Shown: positions 7,506 to 15,066 of the stretch, one piece after another | Position numbering within the stretch: position 1 is the first letter of the stretch | Layout: each line of letters begins with the position of its first letter | NCBI GenBank assembly: GCA_019246575.1 | Contig: JAFAQG010000109.1 | Span: 1 to 16,090 of the forward strand | Source of the DNA: Acidobacteriaceae bacterium | GTDB lineage: Bacteria; Acidobacteriota; Terriglobia; Bryobacterales; Bryobacteraceae | Direction: 5' to 3' | DNA: 16,090 nt | Position numbers and translations under genes: made by a program | Notes under the pieces: model-generated | Database searches by the model: none | Seen by the model: the letters and a program-made list of their open reading frames with translations, nothing else | What the model was told of the DNA's origin: nothing

Positions 7506-9028
7506 TGCTGTTTTTCTCCTGACGAAGAACTACTCTCCAACCCTTTCTCGGCAGCTTGCCGCGCCATTGCCGACGCTCCATCCATGGCAAGCGCGAGCTT
7601 GAATTGACTGTTGGCTTTCTCGGCGTCTCCGGCCGCCAACGCGAGCCGGCCCAGATAGACGTGAGCCCAGGCGGTGATCGCGGGATTAGGGTTTGCGTCC
7701 GCCGTGCGCTGAAACAACTCGACAGCCTGATCTTTGTTGTTTTCGTGAACCGCAATGCGCGCGAGCCCGTAATACGCGCGGCCGTGCATTGCTTTGTCCG
7801 CCGTTTGCTCGAAAACCTTTTTGAACACCTTGGACGCTTCTTGGTATTTGCCCTGCTCATAGAGCCCTTCGGCCGCCTGCAAGGACTCTTCCGCCGGATC
7901 GAGCATCATCTTTGCGGGCGGGGCGACCACGCGCGGAGCTACCGATTGCGCAAATTCGATGTTCTTCAGGCGCTTTTCCTCCTTGCGAACGTCGATTGCC
8001 GACACCAAATCTGGATAATAGATCCGCAGCGCCTCCGGTTGTTTCTCATAACCGGGAAGCAGATCCGCAAAAGCAGCTGTAAGGATGAAACCCTCGCGCA
8101 TGGCCTGAGCGACGAGCGCCTGCTTTTTATCCGGACCGCCGTGCGCCAGCCTGCTGTCAATCGCCTTAATTAGGCACTTGGTTACGAGCAGCGAAAAATC
8201 GTCTTTATAGGGAAGGTCGAGCGCCGGCGCCTCCTGCGCATATTTGGCCAGCGCTTTTTTCGACTTGATCACATCGGTGTATTTGAAGGTAAGAGGATCG
8301 AGCAGATAAGCGAGATAGGCATCGCGAATTTCGTCGGTAACGGACGCAGTCGTCGGAGTGATGACGACGTAGTAATCGTCGCGGTAGCTACGAACCTGGA
8401 TCTGGTTTGGGGCGCCCAATAGATCGAGAAAAATTTCGAAGCGCCTGCCGAGGTAGCCTGACGGGTTCCGTACGTAGCCGTTCGCTTCAAAGATGGTACC
8501 GATCACCGCGTCCTGATATTCTGCGATCGCTGCTGCGTAAGCCTGCTGGGAACGGTTCCAGAGCTGTTGCAGATTCGCCTGAGCATAGAAGCGCGCGAGG
8601 AGCTCCGAAAATCCTTGGAGAGCGGCTACGTCGGGGGGCAGATCGCCGGCAGGGAGCTCGAATTTGGGCGGCCCTGACGCGATTAGGCCGAAGGAGACGT
8701 ACTGGCTGAGATCGGCGGTGTCGGACGCCTTCTTATGCGCGCGATAGAACTCCTTGAGCTCCGGCAGGCAGGCGATGTTCATTTTCGCGAGCTCTTGACG
8801 GATTTGGGTGCGCACGCGGTATCGCTCGTTCAGCGGTGAGTCCATTCCGGCGTCGTACCCGGCCGCATTAATGGCGGCGAGCGTCGAAAACAGGGTCGGG
8901 CTGGTTCCGAACTGGTTTTCGCCGGTGTCTTGCGGGGGGCGCGTGGCCTGAGGAGGAGCGGGAATCGTACCACCGAGCAGCAGAATAAGAGAGAAGACGA
9001 GGACGAGGACGAATGGCGGGAGAGTCAA
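7502..9028 (-). CDS. Exported protein, unknown N-terminal region plus C-terminal TPRs
   Basis: A 508-residue protein I cannot assign to a named family. Residues 1-20 are strongly hydrophobic (VLVLVFSLILLLGG) but lack the usual basic n-region; they are a signal peptide or N-terminal anchor, followed by a Pro-rich linker (22-35). Residues about 40-370 are a helical, aromatic-rich region without repeats or catalytic motifs; there is no HExxH or obvious nucleophile. Three TPR-like units follow at about 378-411 (LYEQGKYQEASKVFKKVFE), 412-448 (YYGLARIAVHENNKDQAVEL) and 449-483 (YLGRLALAAGDAEKANSQFK), then a Ser-rich tail. The start is TTG at 9026-9028; a TAG three codons upstream in frame rules out a longer protein, and the Shine-Dalgarno site is weak. 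The tandem GACGAG hexamer in the DNA near 8996-9012 encodes the Val/Leu signal core. It is the first gene of the TPR-TPR-rnc cluster. Confidence 0.8.
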   Translation of the reverse strand: MTLPPFVLVLVFSLILLLGGTIPAPPQATRPPQDTGENQFGTSPTLFSTLAAINAAGYDAGMDSPLNERYRVRTQIRQELAKMNIACLPELKEFYRAHKKASDTADLSQYVSFGLIASGPPKFELPAGDLPPDVAALQGFSELLARFYAQANLQQLWNRSQQAYAAAIAEYQDAVIGTIFEANGYVRNPSGYLGRRFEIFLDLLGAPNQIQVRSYRDDYYVVITPTTASVTDEIRDAYLAYLLDPLTFKYTDVIKSKKALAKYAQEAPALDLPYKDDFSLLVTKCLIKAIDSRLAHGGPDKKQALVAQAMREGFILTAAFADLLPGYEKQPEALRIYYPDLVSAIDVRKEEKRLKNIEFAQSVAPRVVAPPAKMMLDPAEESLQAAEGLYEQGKYQEASKVFKKVFEQTADKAMHGRAYYGLARIAVHENNKDQAVELFQRTADANPNPAITAWAHVYLGRLALAAGDAEKANSQFKLALAMDGASAMARQAAEKGLESSSSSGEKQQ

Positions 9029-9200
9029 AGGCGACCTACACCGAGAGATTCCTGATCCCTCAGTTTAGCTCAGGCGTATGGGCCCCAGTAAGTTGTTGAG
9101 AACGGGACGTTTGTTGTTGGAGAGCTACCGTAGCCCCGCGCTCGAGGAAACGGGGTTGAATCAAAACCATCAGGTTTCTCATCAATGAACAGGAGATTAT

Positions 9201-9542
9201 ATGGCAGGTAACGATACGCTGACCTTCACCGACGCCACGTTCGATAAGGACGTCCTGAATTCCGATGTGCCGGTTCTGGTGGATTTCTGGGCGGAGTGGT
9301 GCGGTCCTTGCAGAATGATGGGCCCCACGGTGGATCAGGTGGCGTCGGAGTACGCCGGAAAAGTGAAGGTTGGCAAGCTGGACGTCGACTCGAACCAGCA
9401 GACCGCGTCGCGCTATGGCATTCGAGGAATACCTACCCTGTTGCTGTTTAAGGATGGGAAAGTGGTCGAGCAAAAGGTGGGTGCGATTGGAAAGCCCGAG
9501 TTTCAGAAGATGCTCGACTCACACGTGCTAAGTCCGAAGTAA
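9201..9542 (+). CDS. trxA: Thioredoxin
   Basis: Small cytoplasmic dithiol reductase that keeps protein disulfides reduced and supplies electrons to reductases; it is recycled by thioredoxin reductase, which is not in this window. The active site WCGPC occupies residues 33-37 (C34, C37). The buried aspartate D28 (VLVDFW) and the cis-proline P78 (RGIPTLLLF) are present, so the protein should be active. The 113-residue single-domain length is typical of TrxA and there is no signal peptide. A strong Shine-Dalgarno AGGAG (9191-9195) lies 5 nt before the ATG. The gene stands alone, divergent from the TPR cluster and closed by an intrinsic terminator, so it is probably a monocistronic unit. Confidence 0.97.
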   Translation: MAGNDTLTFTDATFDKDVLNSDVPVLVDFWAEWCGPCRMMGPTVDQVASEYAGKVKVGKLDVDSNQQTASRYGIRGIPTLLLFKDGKVVEQKVGAIGKPEFQKMLDSHVLSPK

Positions 9543-9567
9543 TTGGCCCGCAACTACAAACTGAAAA

Positions 9568-9600
9568 CGCCGCGCCGAATGGAACGCGGCGCTTTTTTTT
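9568..9600 (+). terminator. Intrinsic terminator of trxA
   Basis: A 7-bp perfect GC-only stem (CGCCGCG at 9568-9574, CGCGGCG at 9585-9591) with a 10-nt loop is followed after one C by eight T residues (9593-9600). It begins 26 nt after the trxA stop codon, in the right orientation for trxA. It should insulate the downstream response regulator gene from trxA transcription. Confidence 0.93.
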
Positions 9601-9675
9601 GCGCAGTTCTGCGGTGCGAAAAATCCTAGAGAACTCTCTGTCGCAATTCGCTAAACAGTCGCCGAGAATTGCCGA

Positions 9676-9705
9676 TGAGGCTTACAGATCGGAAAGTAAG
9701 CCTTG
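9676..9705 (+). promoter_or_regulatory. Inverted repeat enclosing the ribosome binding site of the response regulator
   Basis: GGCTTAC (9679-9685) and GTAAGCC (9696-9702) are exact reverse complements separated by 10 nt. In RNA the stem can extend by A9678-U9703 and two G-U pairs (9677/9704, 9676/9705), which takes the TTG start codon into the helix. The loop holds most of GGAAAG (9691-9696), the best Shine-Dalgarno candidate. It could act as a translational hairpin or as a DNA operator; sequence alone cannot decide. Confidence 0.5.
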
Positions 9706-10380
9706 GTACACCGCAAAAGAGCGCATCGCGTATTGCTCGCAGACCGTCAACTCCTGTTTCGACGGGGGCTGCGGACCTTGCTGTCGGCGGAATCGGACAT
9801 TGAGGTGGTGACGGAAACGTCCACTCTTCAAGAAACCCTTTTAAAGAGCCGGCTGACATCTCCGGACGTTGTGGTTATGGACGTGGACCTTCTTCAAGAA
9901 GCTCCACACGACGACGTCGTAGCCATCCGTCACATGCAGAGTGCGACGGGTGTCTTGTTCCTGACGGCAGCGGACGAGCCTCGCAGGCTGGAGCTGGCGA
10001 TGGCCGCTGGAGCTCGGGGATACATGCTGAAGAACAGCGCGCCTGCTGAGCTTGTGGCGGCTGTCTTGAGGATTGCGAAGCGCGACCAGCTTGATCCGCG
10101 GAGCCTGTCCGACACTGCGGCCGATTTGCAAGCGCTGGCCGACACGAACGAGCGTTACTCGCATGCTGCCGCCCTCACATTGCGCGAACAGGAAATCTTG
10201 AAACTGCTCGCCGAAGGCCGGACGGTACGGCAAACCGCAATCGAGCTCTCGCTGAGCATCAAGACGGTGGAAGCGCACAAGCTGAACCTCATGCGCAAGC
10301 TGGATATCCATGACCGGGCGACGCTGATCGAATACGCTGTTCAGCGCGGCGTTATCGACCAAGTGGCTCTGGCGAGCTGA
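9703..10380 (+). CDS. NarL/FixJ-type response regulator (receiver + LuxR HTH)
   Basis: A 225-residue DNA-binding response regulator. The receiver domain is at about residues 8-125, with phospho-acceptor D60 (VVVMDVD), T88 (FLTAAD) and K110 (GYMLK). The usual acidic pair is D14-R15 (LLADRQ): the second Mg2+-binding acid is replaced by arginine, so phosphorylation may be weak or absent. The LuxR helix-turn-helix is at about 158-217, with LTLREQEILKLLAEG, then SIKTVEAHKLNLMRKLDI as the recognition region. The start is TTG at 9703 with GGAAAG 6 nt upstream; no in-frame ATG exists until well inside the receiver domain. No histidine kinase gene is nearby, so it is an orphan here. It converges with the ABC permease gene, 18 nt apart. 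Its targets are unknown. Confidence 0.88.
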   Translation: MVHRKRAHRVLLADRQLLFRRGLRTLLSAESDIEVVTETSTLQETLLKSRLTSPDVVVMDVDLLQEAPHDDVVAIRHMQSATGVLFLTAADEPRRLELAMAAGARGYMLKNSAPAELVAAVLRIAKRDQLDPRSLSDTAADLQALADTNERYSHAAALTLREQEILKLLAEGRTVRQTAIELSLSIKTVEAHKLNLMRKLDIHDRATLIEYAVQRGVIDQVALAS

Positions 10381-10398
10381 AGTCGAGCGAGTCGAACT

Positions 10399-11889
10399 CT
10401 ACCACCGGCCACCCGGCACGCTCGGAACGCGAATCTTAGCGGACGCCGACGCGGTCAGCCGAATCGGGTGACCCGGTTTCAAGAAAACAAGTTCGAGGCC
10501 TTGGTCTGAATCGGACAGCCCTGCCGGGAATGGCCAAGTTGTTACGGGGTTCAATCCGGCAAACACAGGAAACACGGAAACGCTCGGTGTTTCATATACA
10601 TCGCTCAAGCGGGTCGCGCCCCGGGCGACATAGACCACAAACGGTTTTGGTTGGCGAAGCGCGGTCCGGCACACAAACCAAGACGCGGCGCTCGGGTCGC
10701 AGCGGCCGATTCCAGGTATCTCGAAGCTCCTCCTTTCAAACGGGAGGCGCGCAAACGGAGTGTCCCGGAAAGCATCCACGTCAGCCGAGAGCTGCAACTG
10801 CACCAGCTTGCCGGCAAAACGACGGTAGTCTGGCTGGTTCAGTCGAATCTGCAAGAATTTATGGCCTACATCGGTGGGCAGCCCGTTAATTCTCAGATGA
10901 TAAGTCGAATCGAGGATGGCGTACCCTTCGGCGTTCTCATTGCGGTCGCCGCTAAGAAACACCTTACCCAAAACGGAGACTCTTGTAACGCCGCTTGGGA
11001 GATTGCTCACATCAACCGGCACTTTGAAGGCCATGTGTTCAGCATCGGGGATGAGAGCGCCCTCTGCGCCTGCGGCATCGATTGACATAGGTATGCGATG
11101 GCCTGTTCTGACAACCGGCACAGGTTCATGTGTAGGCGGGGACAACGCGAGCCTCAAGCTTGCCCAAAGTTCCGGAGCGCCGAACGAAAAAAAGGCCAGT
11201 GCAACCAGAATGCGGCTGATCAAAACTCGGCGTGTTGCATATGCATTCACTGCCGCCAATGCAAGCAGTACAGATGCGCAGAGAATTTCCGTGATCCAAA
11301 CTGAAGAATCGAACGCGATCCCTCCATGGACGATCGACGAAGCCATATTTGCGAGGATGAACACGCCCACGCAGCAGAGGACCGAAACGGTTGCGAACTG
11401 CGCCAATCCCCGCGTCACGCTGGCTATGGCAAAAGCCGGAAGTACGAGCCAAAGACTCACGACCAATTGCCTGAGCAGGAGATCCGGCACTTCAGACCAG
11501 GTCCAGAAGCCGTTTGCGCATAGGATCGCGACGTCGCTGAGAAGCAAGGGCAAATTGACGAAAACGACGACAAACAGCACTTTCGCGAGTAACAAAGTGC
11601 TACGGCGATACGGGCGTGTGATCCAGAATTGCGTATCGCCCGGCAGCGCCTCATCCTGGATCGCCATCGCGATCAGAAACCAGGCGTACAACGGCAAAAT
11701 CGTGAGCACAAGAGTCTCGGGCGATTCCGTGCTCGTAGCATGGGTCCGCATCGCCGTCGAGGTTCGTAAGGACCGAATCACGGACGCGTCATACGCAGCC
11801 AGTAGCACAATGAACAGCAAAATTGCAATTGCAAGATGCCGCGCATCCTTGCGGAAAACGTGAAATGCTGGTCGCATAGTCCCTCTCAC
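10399..11889 (-). CDS. ABC-2 type transporter permease with large C-terminal soluble region
   Basis: Membrane subunit of an ABC transporter, paired with the ATPase encoded just upstream. About seven hydrophobic segments are visible at roughly residues 17-34, 58-77, 99-122, 139-157, 163-183, 199-217 and 222-247. The loop QDEALPGDTQFWITRPYRR (78-96) resembles the cytoplasmic coupling loop of ABC-2 permeases that work with GntR-linked ATPases. From about residue 250 to 496 the protein is soluble and beta-rich, with C397 and C407 as a possible disulfide; with N-in and seven helices this region would be outside the membrane. The start is GTG at 11889, overlapping the ATPase stop (GTGA), or ATG at 11877 four codons later, just after GAGAGGG. 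The transported substrate is unknown. The third gene of a repressor-ATPase-permease operon. Confidence 0.85.
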   Translation of the reverse strand: MRGTMRPAFHVFRKDARHLAIAILLFIVLLAAYDASVIRSLRTSTAMRTHATSTESPETLVLTILPLYAWFLIAMAIQDEALPGDTQFWITRPYRRSTLLLAKVLFVVVFVNLPLLLSDVAILCANGFWTWSEVPDLLLRQLVVSLWLVLPAFAIASVTRGLAQFATVSVLCCVGVFILANMASSIVHGGIAFDSSVWITEILCASVLLALAAVNAYATRRVLISRILVALAFFSFGAPELWASLRLALSPPTHEPVPVVRTGHRIPMSIDAAGAEGALIPDAEHMAFKVPVDVSNLPSGVTRVSVLGKVFLSGDRNENAEGYAILDSTYHLRINGLPTDVGHKFLQIRLNQPDYRRFAGKLVQLQLSADVDAFRDTPFARLPFERRSFEIPGIGRCDPSAASWFVCRTALRQPKPFVVYVARGATRLSDVYETPSVSVFPVFAGLNPVTTWPFPAGLSDSDQGLELVFLKPGHPIRLTASASAKIRVPSVPGGRW

Positions 11890-12788
11890 GCGGCCACCTT
11901 GCGCGACGACTTAGCAAGCGCCACGAAGATGTCGCGCAACGATAGCGCGCGCACGGCAATGTCCTTTGCGTTCGGAAACAAGGCTCGTAATCGAGCCGGC
12001 GTATTGCGATCATCGAAGCGCGTATCGAGAAATCTGACGAGCGCGGGAGACGATTCCGGATGCAGCCATTCGGCTGGCCACGGTTGCGGCAGGGAAACCG
12101 GGGACTCGAGCGTTAGCTCGACTTCGCGGCATCGTTCATACAGGGTGCGCAGCTCCTCCGAAAACTGTAAGCGGCCATTGTCGAGATAGCCGATATGGCT
12201 CGCGAAGGTCTCGATCTCGGTAAGGTCGTGCGAAGAAATGAAAACGGTCGCGTTCGCGGCGCGTTCGAGCAAGCCTTGTGAGAACTCATCCCGCACCAGC
12301 GGATCGAGTCCGCTGAAAGGCTCATCCAGCATAATGAGCTTCGGACGACAGGCAAGGGACGAAACCAGCGCGGCCTTCATGCGCATGCCGCGTGAGAGGT
12401 GTTTCAGCGGGCGGTCCAGAGGCAAGGCGAACTGTTTTACAAGCTCCTGCGCGACGTTGTCGTCCCAAGTTGGATAGAACGGCTTGCAAAAGGCGAGCAA
12501 GCGCGCCACGGTCATCCAGCCCGGCATCTCCTGGTTTTCCGAGACGTAGCCGATTTGAGCCATCTGCTCGACGCCGAGCTTGCGCGAGTCGACACCCCAA
12601 AGCTCCGCTGAACCGGAGGTTGGCGCCATGATGTTCATCAGCATCTTGATCAGCGTGGTTTTCCCCGCGCCATTTGCGCCGATAAGTGCATACACGCTCC
12701 CCTCCTCAACAGCTAAGTCAACTCTGTCTAATGCAACCACCCTCCGAAATCGCTTCCCGAGCGCATGTGTTCGAATCGGAGTACTCAT
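11886..12788 (-). CDS. ABC transporter ATP-binding protein (YtrB-like)
   Basis: Cytoplasmic ATPase that powers the adjacent permease. Walker A is GANGAGKT (residues 37-44), the Q-loop glutamine is Q86 (SENQEMP), the signature is LSRGM (131-135), Walker B is LIMLDE (151-156, catalytic E156) followed by the D-loop SGLD, and the switch histidine is H187 (ISSHD). The signature differs from the classical LSGGQ but LSRGM is usual in the branch found with GntR/YtrA regulators. Residues from about 225 form a C-terminal extension of some 75 residues with no recognised motif. The ATG overlaps the repressor stop (ATGA, 12785-12788), and its own stop overlaps the permease start, so synthesis of all three proteins is likely coupled. 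Confidence 0.94.
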   Translation of the reverse strand: MSTPIRTHALGKRFRRVVALDRVDLAVEEGSVYALIGANGAGKTTLIKMLMNIMAPTSGSAELWGVDSRKLGVEQMAQIGYVSENQEMPGWMTVARLLAFCKPFYPTWDDNVAQELVKQFALPLDRPLKHLSRGMRMKAALVSSLACRPKLIMLDEPFSGLDPLVRDEFSQGLLERAANATVFISSHDLTEIETFASHIGYLDNGRLQFSEELRTLYERCREVELTLESPVSLPQPWPAEWLHPESSPALVRFLDTRFDDRNTPARLRALFPNAKDIAVRALSLRDIFVALAKSSRKVAA

Positions 12789-13210
12789 TCGCGTTGACCT
12801 CCAGTCTTAACTGCCGCACTGTAGGACTCCGCTCCGCCCAACCGTCGCCAGTGGTCGTCTAGGGCCTTTTGAATATCGGCGAGCGTAAGGCCGAGCCGCT
12901 TCGCCTCGACCACGAGCTGTTCGAGCTCACTTTTGAGCAGGCGTGCGCGATCCGCTGAGCTCGAAGTGCTTGGAGCCGCAACGACGGTACCTACGCCGAC
13001 CCGCACATCCAGCACCCCATCCGCTACCAGTTCGCCGATGACTTTGTGCGCGGTGTTCTGGTTGATCTTGAGCTCTTTGCCCAGTGTTCGGACGGAAGGA
13101 AACGGATCGCCCGGTCGCATCTGGCCGGATACGATGGCGCGCTTGGCCGCGCGCACAACTTGTTCGTACAACGGAACGCCTGGCTGAAAGGTCAGGCGGA
13201 ACGGAATCAC
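12785..13210 (-). CDS. GntR family transcriptional repressor, YtrA subfamily
   Basis: A 141-residue regulator expected to repress its own ABC transporter operon and release it on an envelope-related signal. The N-terminal winged helix (about residues 10-78) shows PLYEQVVRAAKRAIVSGQ, PGDPFPSVRTLGKELKIN, NTAHKVIGELVADG and the wing VGVGTVV. The short C-terminal part (about 85-125, two helices) is the minimal effector/dimer domain typical of YtrA, far shorter than in FadR or HutC types. In Bacillus subtilis the YtrA operon responds to lipid II-binding antibiotics; transfer of that role here is inference. The start is GTG with no Shine-Dalgarno sequence. A -10-like TATAGT lies directly upstream inside a palindrome, suggesting a leaderless and autorepressed mRNA. 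The gene is divergent from sppA. Confidence 0.92.
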   Translation of the reverse strand: MIPFRLTFQPGVPLYEQVVRAAKRAIVSGQMRPGDPFPSVRTLGKELKINQNTAHKVIGELVADGVLDVRVGVGTVVAAPSTSSSADRARLLKSELEQLVVEAKRLGLTLADIQKALDDHWRRLGGAESYSAAVKTGGQRE

Positions 13211-13214
13211 AGGT

Positions 13215-13233
13215 GTACTATATCACGTAGTAC
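13215..13233. promoter_or_regulatory. Probable GntR/YtrA operator in the divergent region
   Basis: A perfect inverted repeat GTACTA-N7-TAGTAC (arms 13215-13220 and 13228-13233) lies 4 nt before the GntR start codon and about 80 nt upstream of the sppA ATG. Dyads of this form directly upstream of the regulator gene are typical autoregulatory sites of YtrA-type GntR proteins. It overlaps the -10 box on the minus strand, so binding would block RNA polymerase. It might also influence sppA. Confidence 0.65.
13217..13222 (-). promoter_or_regulatory. -10 box of the GntR-ABC operon
   Basis: On the minus strand these bases read TATAGT, five of six matches to TATAAT. The GTG start codon of the repressor begins 7 nt downstream of its last base, which places the transcription start at or next to the start codon. 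No good -35 box is found at 16-18 nt spacing. Confidence 0.55.
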
Positions 13234-13311
13234 GGCTGCGAGTCGCAGGTGAATTCGACGATTCAACCGCCACTTGCTACCCTTCCTTTGGGAGAAGAAG
13301 CCGTAACGATT

Positions 13312-15036
13312 ATGCGGAAGTTCTTGCTTGGAGTAGTCGTCGGTGTAGTGGTCGCGTTCCTCGGCCTATTCATCGTTGTGCTGGCCATAGGGCGTATCTT
13401 TGCGAACAGACAACCGACGATCGCGGGCAACTCCGCGCTCGTGATGAATCTGCAAGGGAACATTCCGGAAGCAGCCCCGGTCGAGATACCCGTTCCTTTT
13501 CTTGAATCGCGCACTATGCCAACGGTGCGCGATATCTGGGCATCGCTGCGGGAGGCCGCGACAGACAGCCGTATCAAAGCAGTGGTGCTCGAGCCTCATG
13601 GTCTTACCGTAGGTTGGGGCAAACTCGAAGAGCTTCGCAGCGAGCTCATCAACTTCAAAAAATCCGGGAAGCCGTTGTATGCCCTGCTCGAGGATGCCGG
13701 ATCTCGCGAGTACTACTTAGCATCGGCGGCTGACAAGATCTATCTCTCTCCCGACGACATGCTGAACGTGAAAGGTTTCCGAGTGGAATCGGTGTACCTG
13801 AAGGGTACGTTGGACAAACTGGGTGTTAGCGTTCAAGTCGATCACATCGGCCGGTACAAGGATGCGGGCGACATGTTCACGCGCACGAACATGAGCCCCG
13901 AGACACGGCAGGTGCTGGGCGAAGTGCTCGATCAGTTCTACAACGATTTCTCGTCGGCCGTCGCATCAGGCCGGCACAAGACGAGCGATGACATCAAAGT
14001 GTTGATCGATCAGGGCCCGTTCGAGGCGCGGCAAGCGAAGGCAATGGGCCTGGCAGACGAACTCGGGTACGAGGATCAGGTTTACGGCGACCTCAAGAAG
14101 AAGACCGGCGTTAACGATCTGAAAAGGGTGAACATCAACAGGTACGCGCGCGCAGTTCCGGGCAAAGGCGACCGCATCGCCGTTGTTGTGGGCGAGGGAG
14201 ATATCGTTCGCGGAAGCCGCGAGAATTCGTTCGGTAACGAAGAACTTATCACGTCCGGCGTTATGGAAAAGATCATCCGCCAGGTGAGAGACGACAGGAG
14301 TATCAAGGGCGTGATCGTGAGGGTTGACTCGCCGGGCGGAGATGCAGTGGCCTCGGACGAGATTTTGCGTGAACTGAAATTACTCAGCAGCACGAAACCC
14401 GTTGTGATTTCTATGTCCGATCTGGCCGCGTCGGGCGGGTACTTCATCTCCATGACCGGAGATCCGCTGATTTCGTATCCAAACACCATAACAGGGTCAA
14501 TTGGAGTTCTTTATGTGCGGCCGGTTGTACACGATCTGTTCAACAAGCTGGGCATTCAGGAGGATATCCTGACGCGCGGAAAACTGGCGGATATCGATTC
14601 CTTCTATGATCCGCTTTCCGATGCTGCGCGGCAAAAGCTGCACGAAGCCATCCAGACTACGTACAATTCGTTCGTTGGAAAGGTCGCGGGGGCGCGCAAG
14701 AAAACGTTCGATCAGATTGAACCGCTCGCGCAGGGGCGAGTATGGACGGGTGTTGAAGCCAAACAAAACGGATTGGTGGATCAGCTTGGCGGTCTCAGCG
14801 AAGCTGTCGCGCTGGTGCGCGAGAGGGCCAAACTTTCTCCGAGCGGCGACACGAATCTCGTCATGTATCCGCCAAAGCGGAGTCTTTTCGAGATTCTGAC
14901 AAGCTCTTCGAACGATGCGGTGGCGGATGCGGCCGTGCAGCGAAACATCCGGGACATCTTCCCCAATTTGCCTGTTCGTGCGCTGCTCAAGGGCGGCATG
15001 CTGAGAATGCTGCCGTACCGGTTCACCGTACAGTAG
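13312..15036 (+). CDS. sppA: Signal peptide peptidase SppA, long (67K) form
   Basis: Inner-membrane serine protease, facing the periplasm, that degrades signal peptides left after secretion. The ATG start at 13312 gives 574 residues with a clean n-region and membrane anchor (MRKFLLGVVVGVVVAFLGL, about 1-30). An in-frame GTG at 13249 would add 21 residues, but it has no Shine-Dalgarno site and would bury the basic n-region; GGAG at 13291-13294 is rather far from the ATG, so neither start is strongly marked. Two crotonase-like halves are visible. The N-terminal half has the catalytic lysine K183 (GRYKDAGDMFT), and the C-terminal half has SPGGDAVASDEI and nucleophile S374 (DLAASGGYFIS), followed by TGSIGV. 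These match K209 and S409 of the E. coli enzyme. It is divergent from the GntR operon and upstream of an exported TPR protein. Confidence 0.92.
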   Translation: MRKFLLGVVVGVVVAFLGLFIVVLAIGRIFANRQPTIAGNSALVMNLQGNIPEAAPVEIPVPFLESRTMPTVRDIWASLREAATDSRIKAVVLEPHGLTVGWGKLEELRSELINFKKSGKPLYALLEDAGSREYYLASAADKIYLSPDDMLNVKGFRVESVYLKGTLDKLGVSVQVDHIGRYKDAGDMFTRTNMSPETRQVLGEVLDQFYNDFSSAVASGRHKTSDDIKVLIDQGPFEARQAKAMGLADELGYEDQVYGDLKKKTGVNDLKRVNINRYARAVPGKGDRIAVVVGEGDIVRGSRENSFGNEELITSGVMEKIIRQVRDDRSIKGVIVRVDSPGGDAVASDEILRELKLLSSTKPVVISMSDLAASGGYFISMTGDPLISYPNTITGSIGVLYVRPVVHDLFNKLGIQEDILTRGKLADIDSFYDPLSDAARQKLHEAIQTTYNSFVGKVAGARKKTFDQIEPLAQGRVWTGVEAKQNGLVDQLGGLSEAVALVRERAKLSPSGDTNLVMYPPKRSLFEILTSSSNDAVADAAVQRNIRDIFPNLPVRALLKGGMLRMLPYRFTVQ

Positions 15037-15054
15037 CGGCTGTAAAGATCGTAT

Positions 15055-15066
15055 CGCTCGCGAGCG
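15055..15066. repeat. Perfect 12-bp palindrome after sppA
   Basis: CGCTCGCGAGCG is its own reverse complement and lies 19 nt after the sppA stop. There is no following T-tract, so it is not a standard intrinsic terminator. The rest of the 206-nt gap contains no further gene. Confidence 0.6.

Noticed and set aside
7321..7860. A 179-codon minus-strand frame spanning the junction of the two TPR genes
   Set aside because: It lies out of frame in both TPR genes and is dominated by Arg, Ser and Thr. The ATGA overlap explains the junction better.
10916..11863. A 315-codon plus-strand frame opposite the ABC permease
   Set aside because: It is the antisense of the hydrophobic permease segments, with no domain and no ribosome binding site.
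13249..13311. GTG at 13249 as the start of sppA
   Set aside because: It would add 21 residues before the basic MRKF n-region and anchor, with no Shine-Dalgarno site. It remains possible, so the sppA start is not certain.
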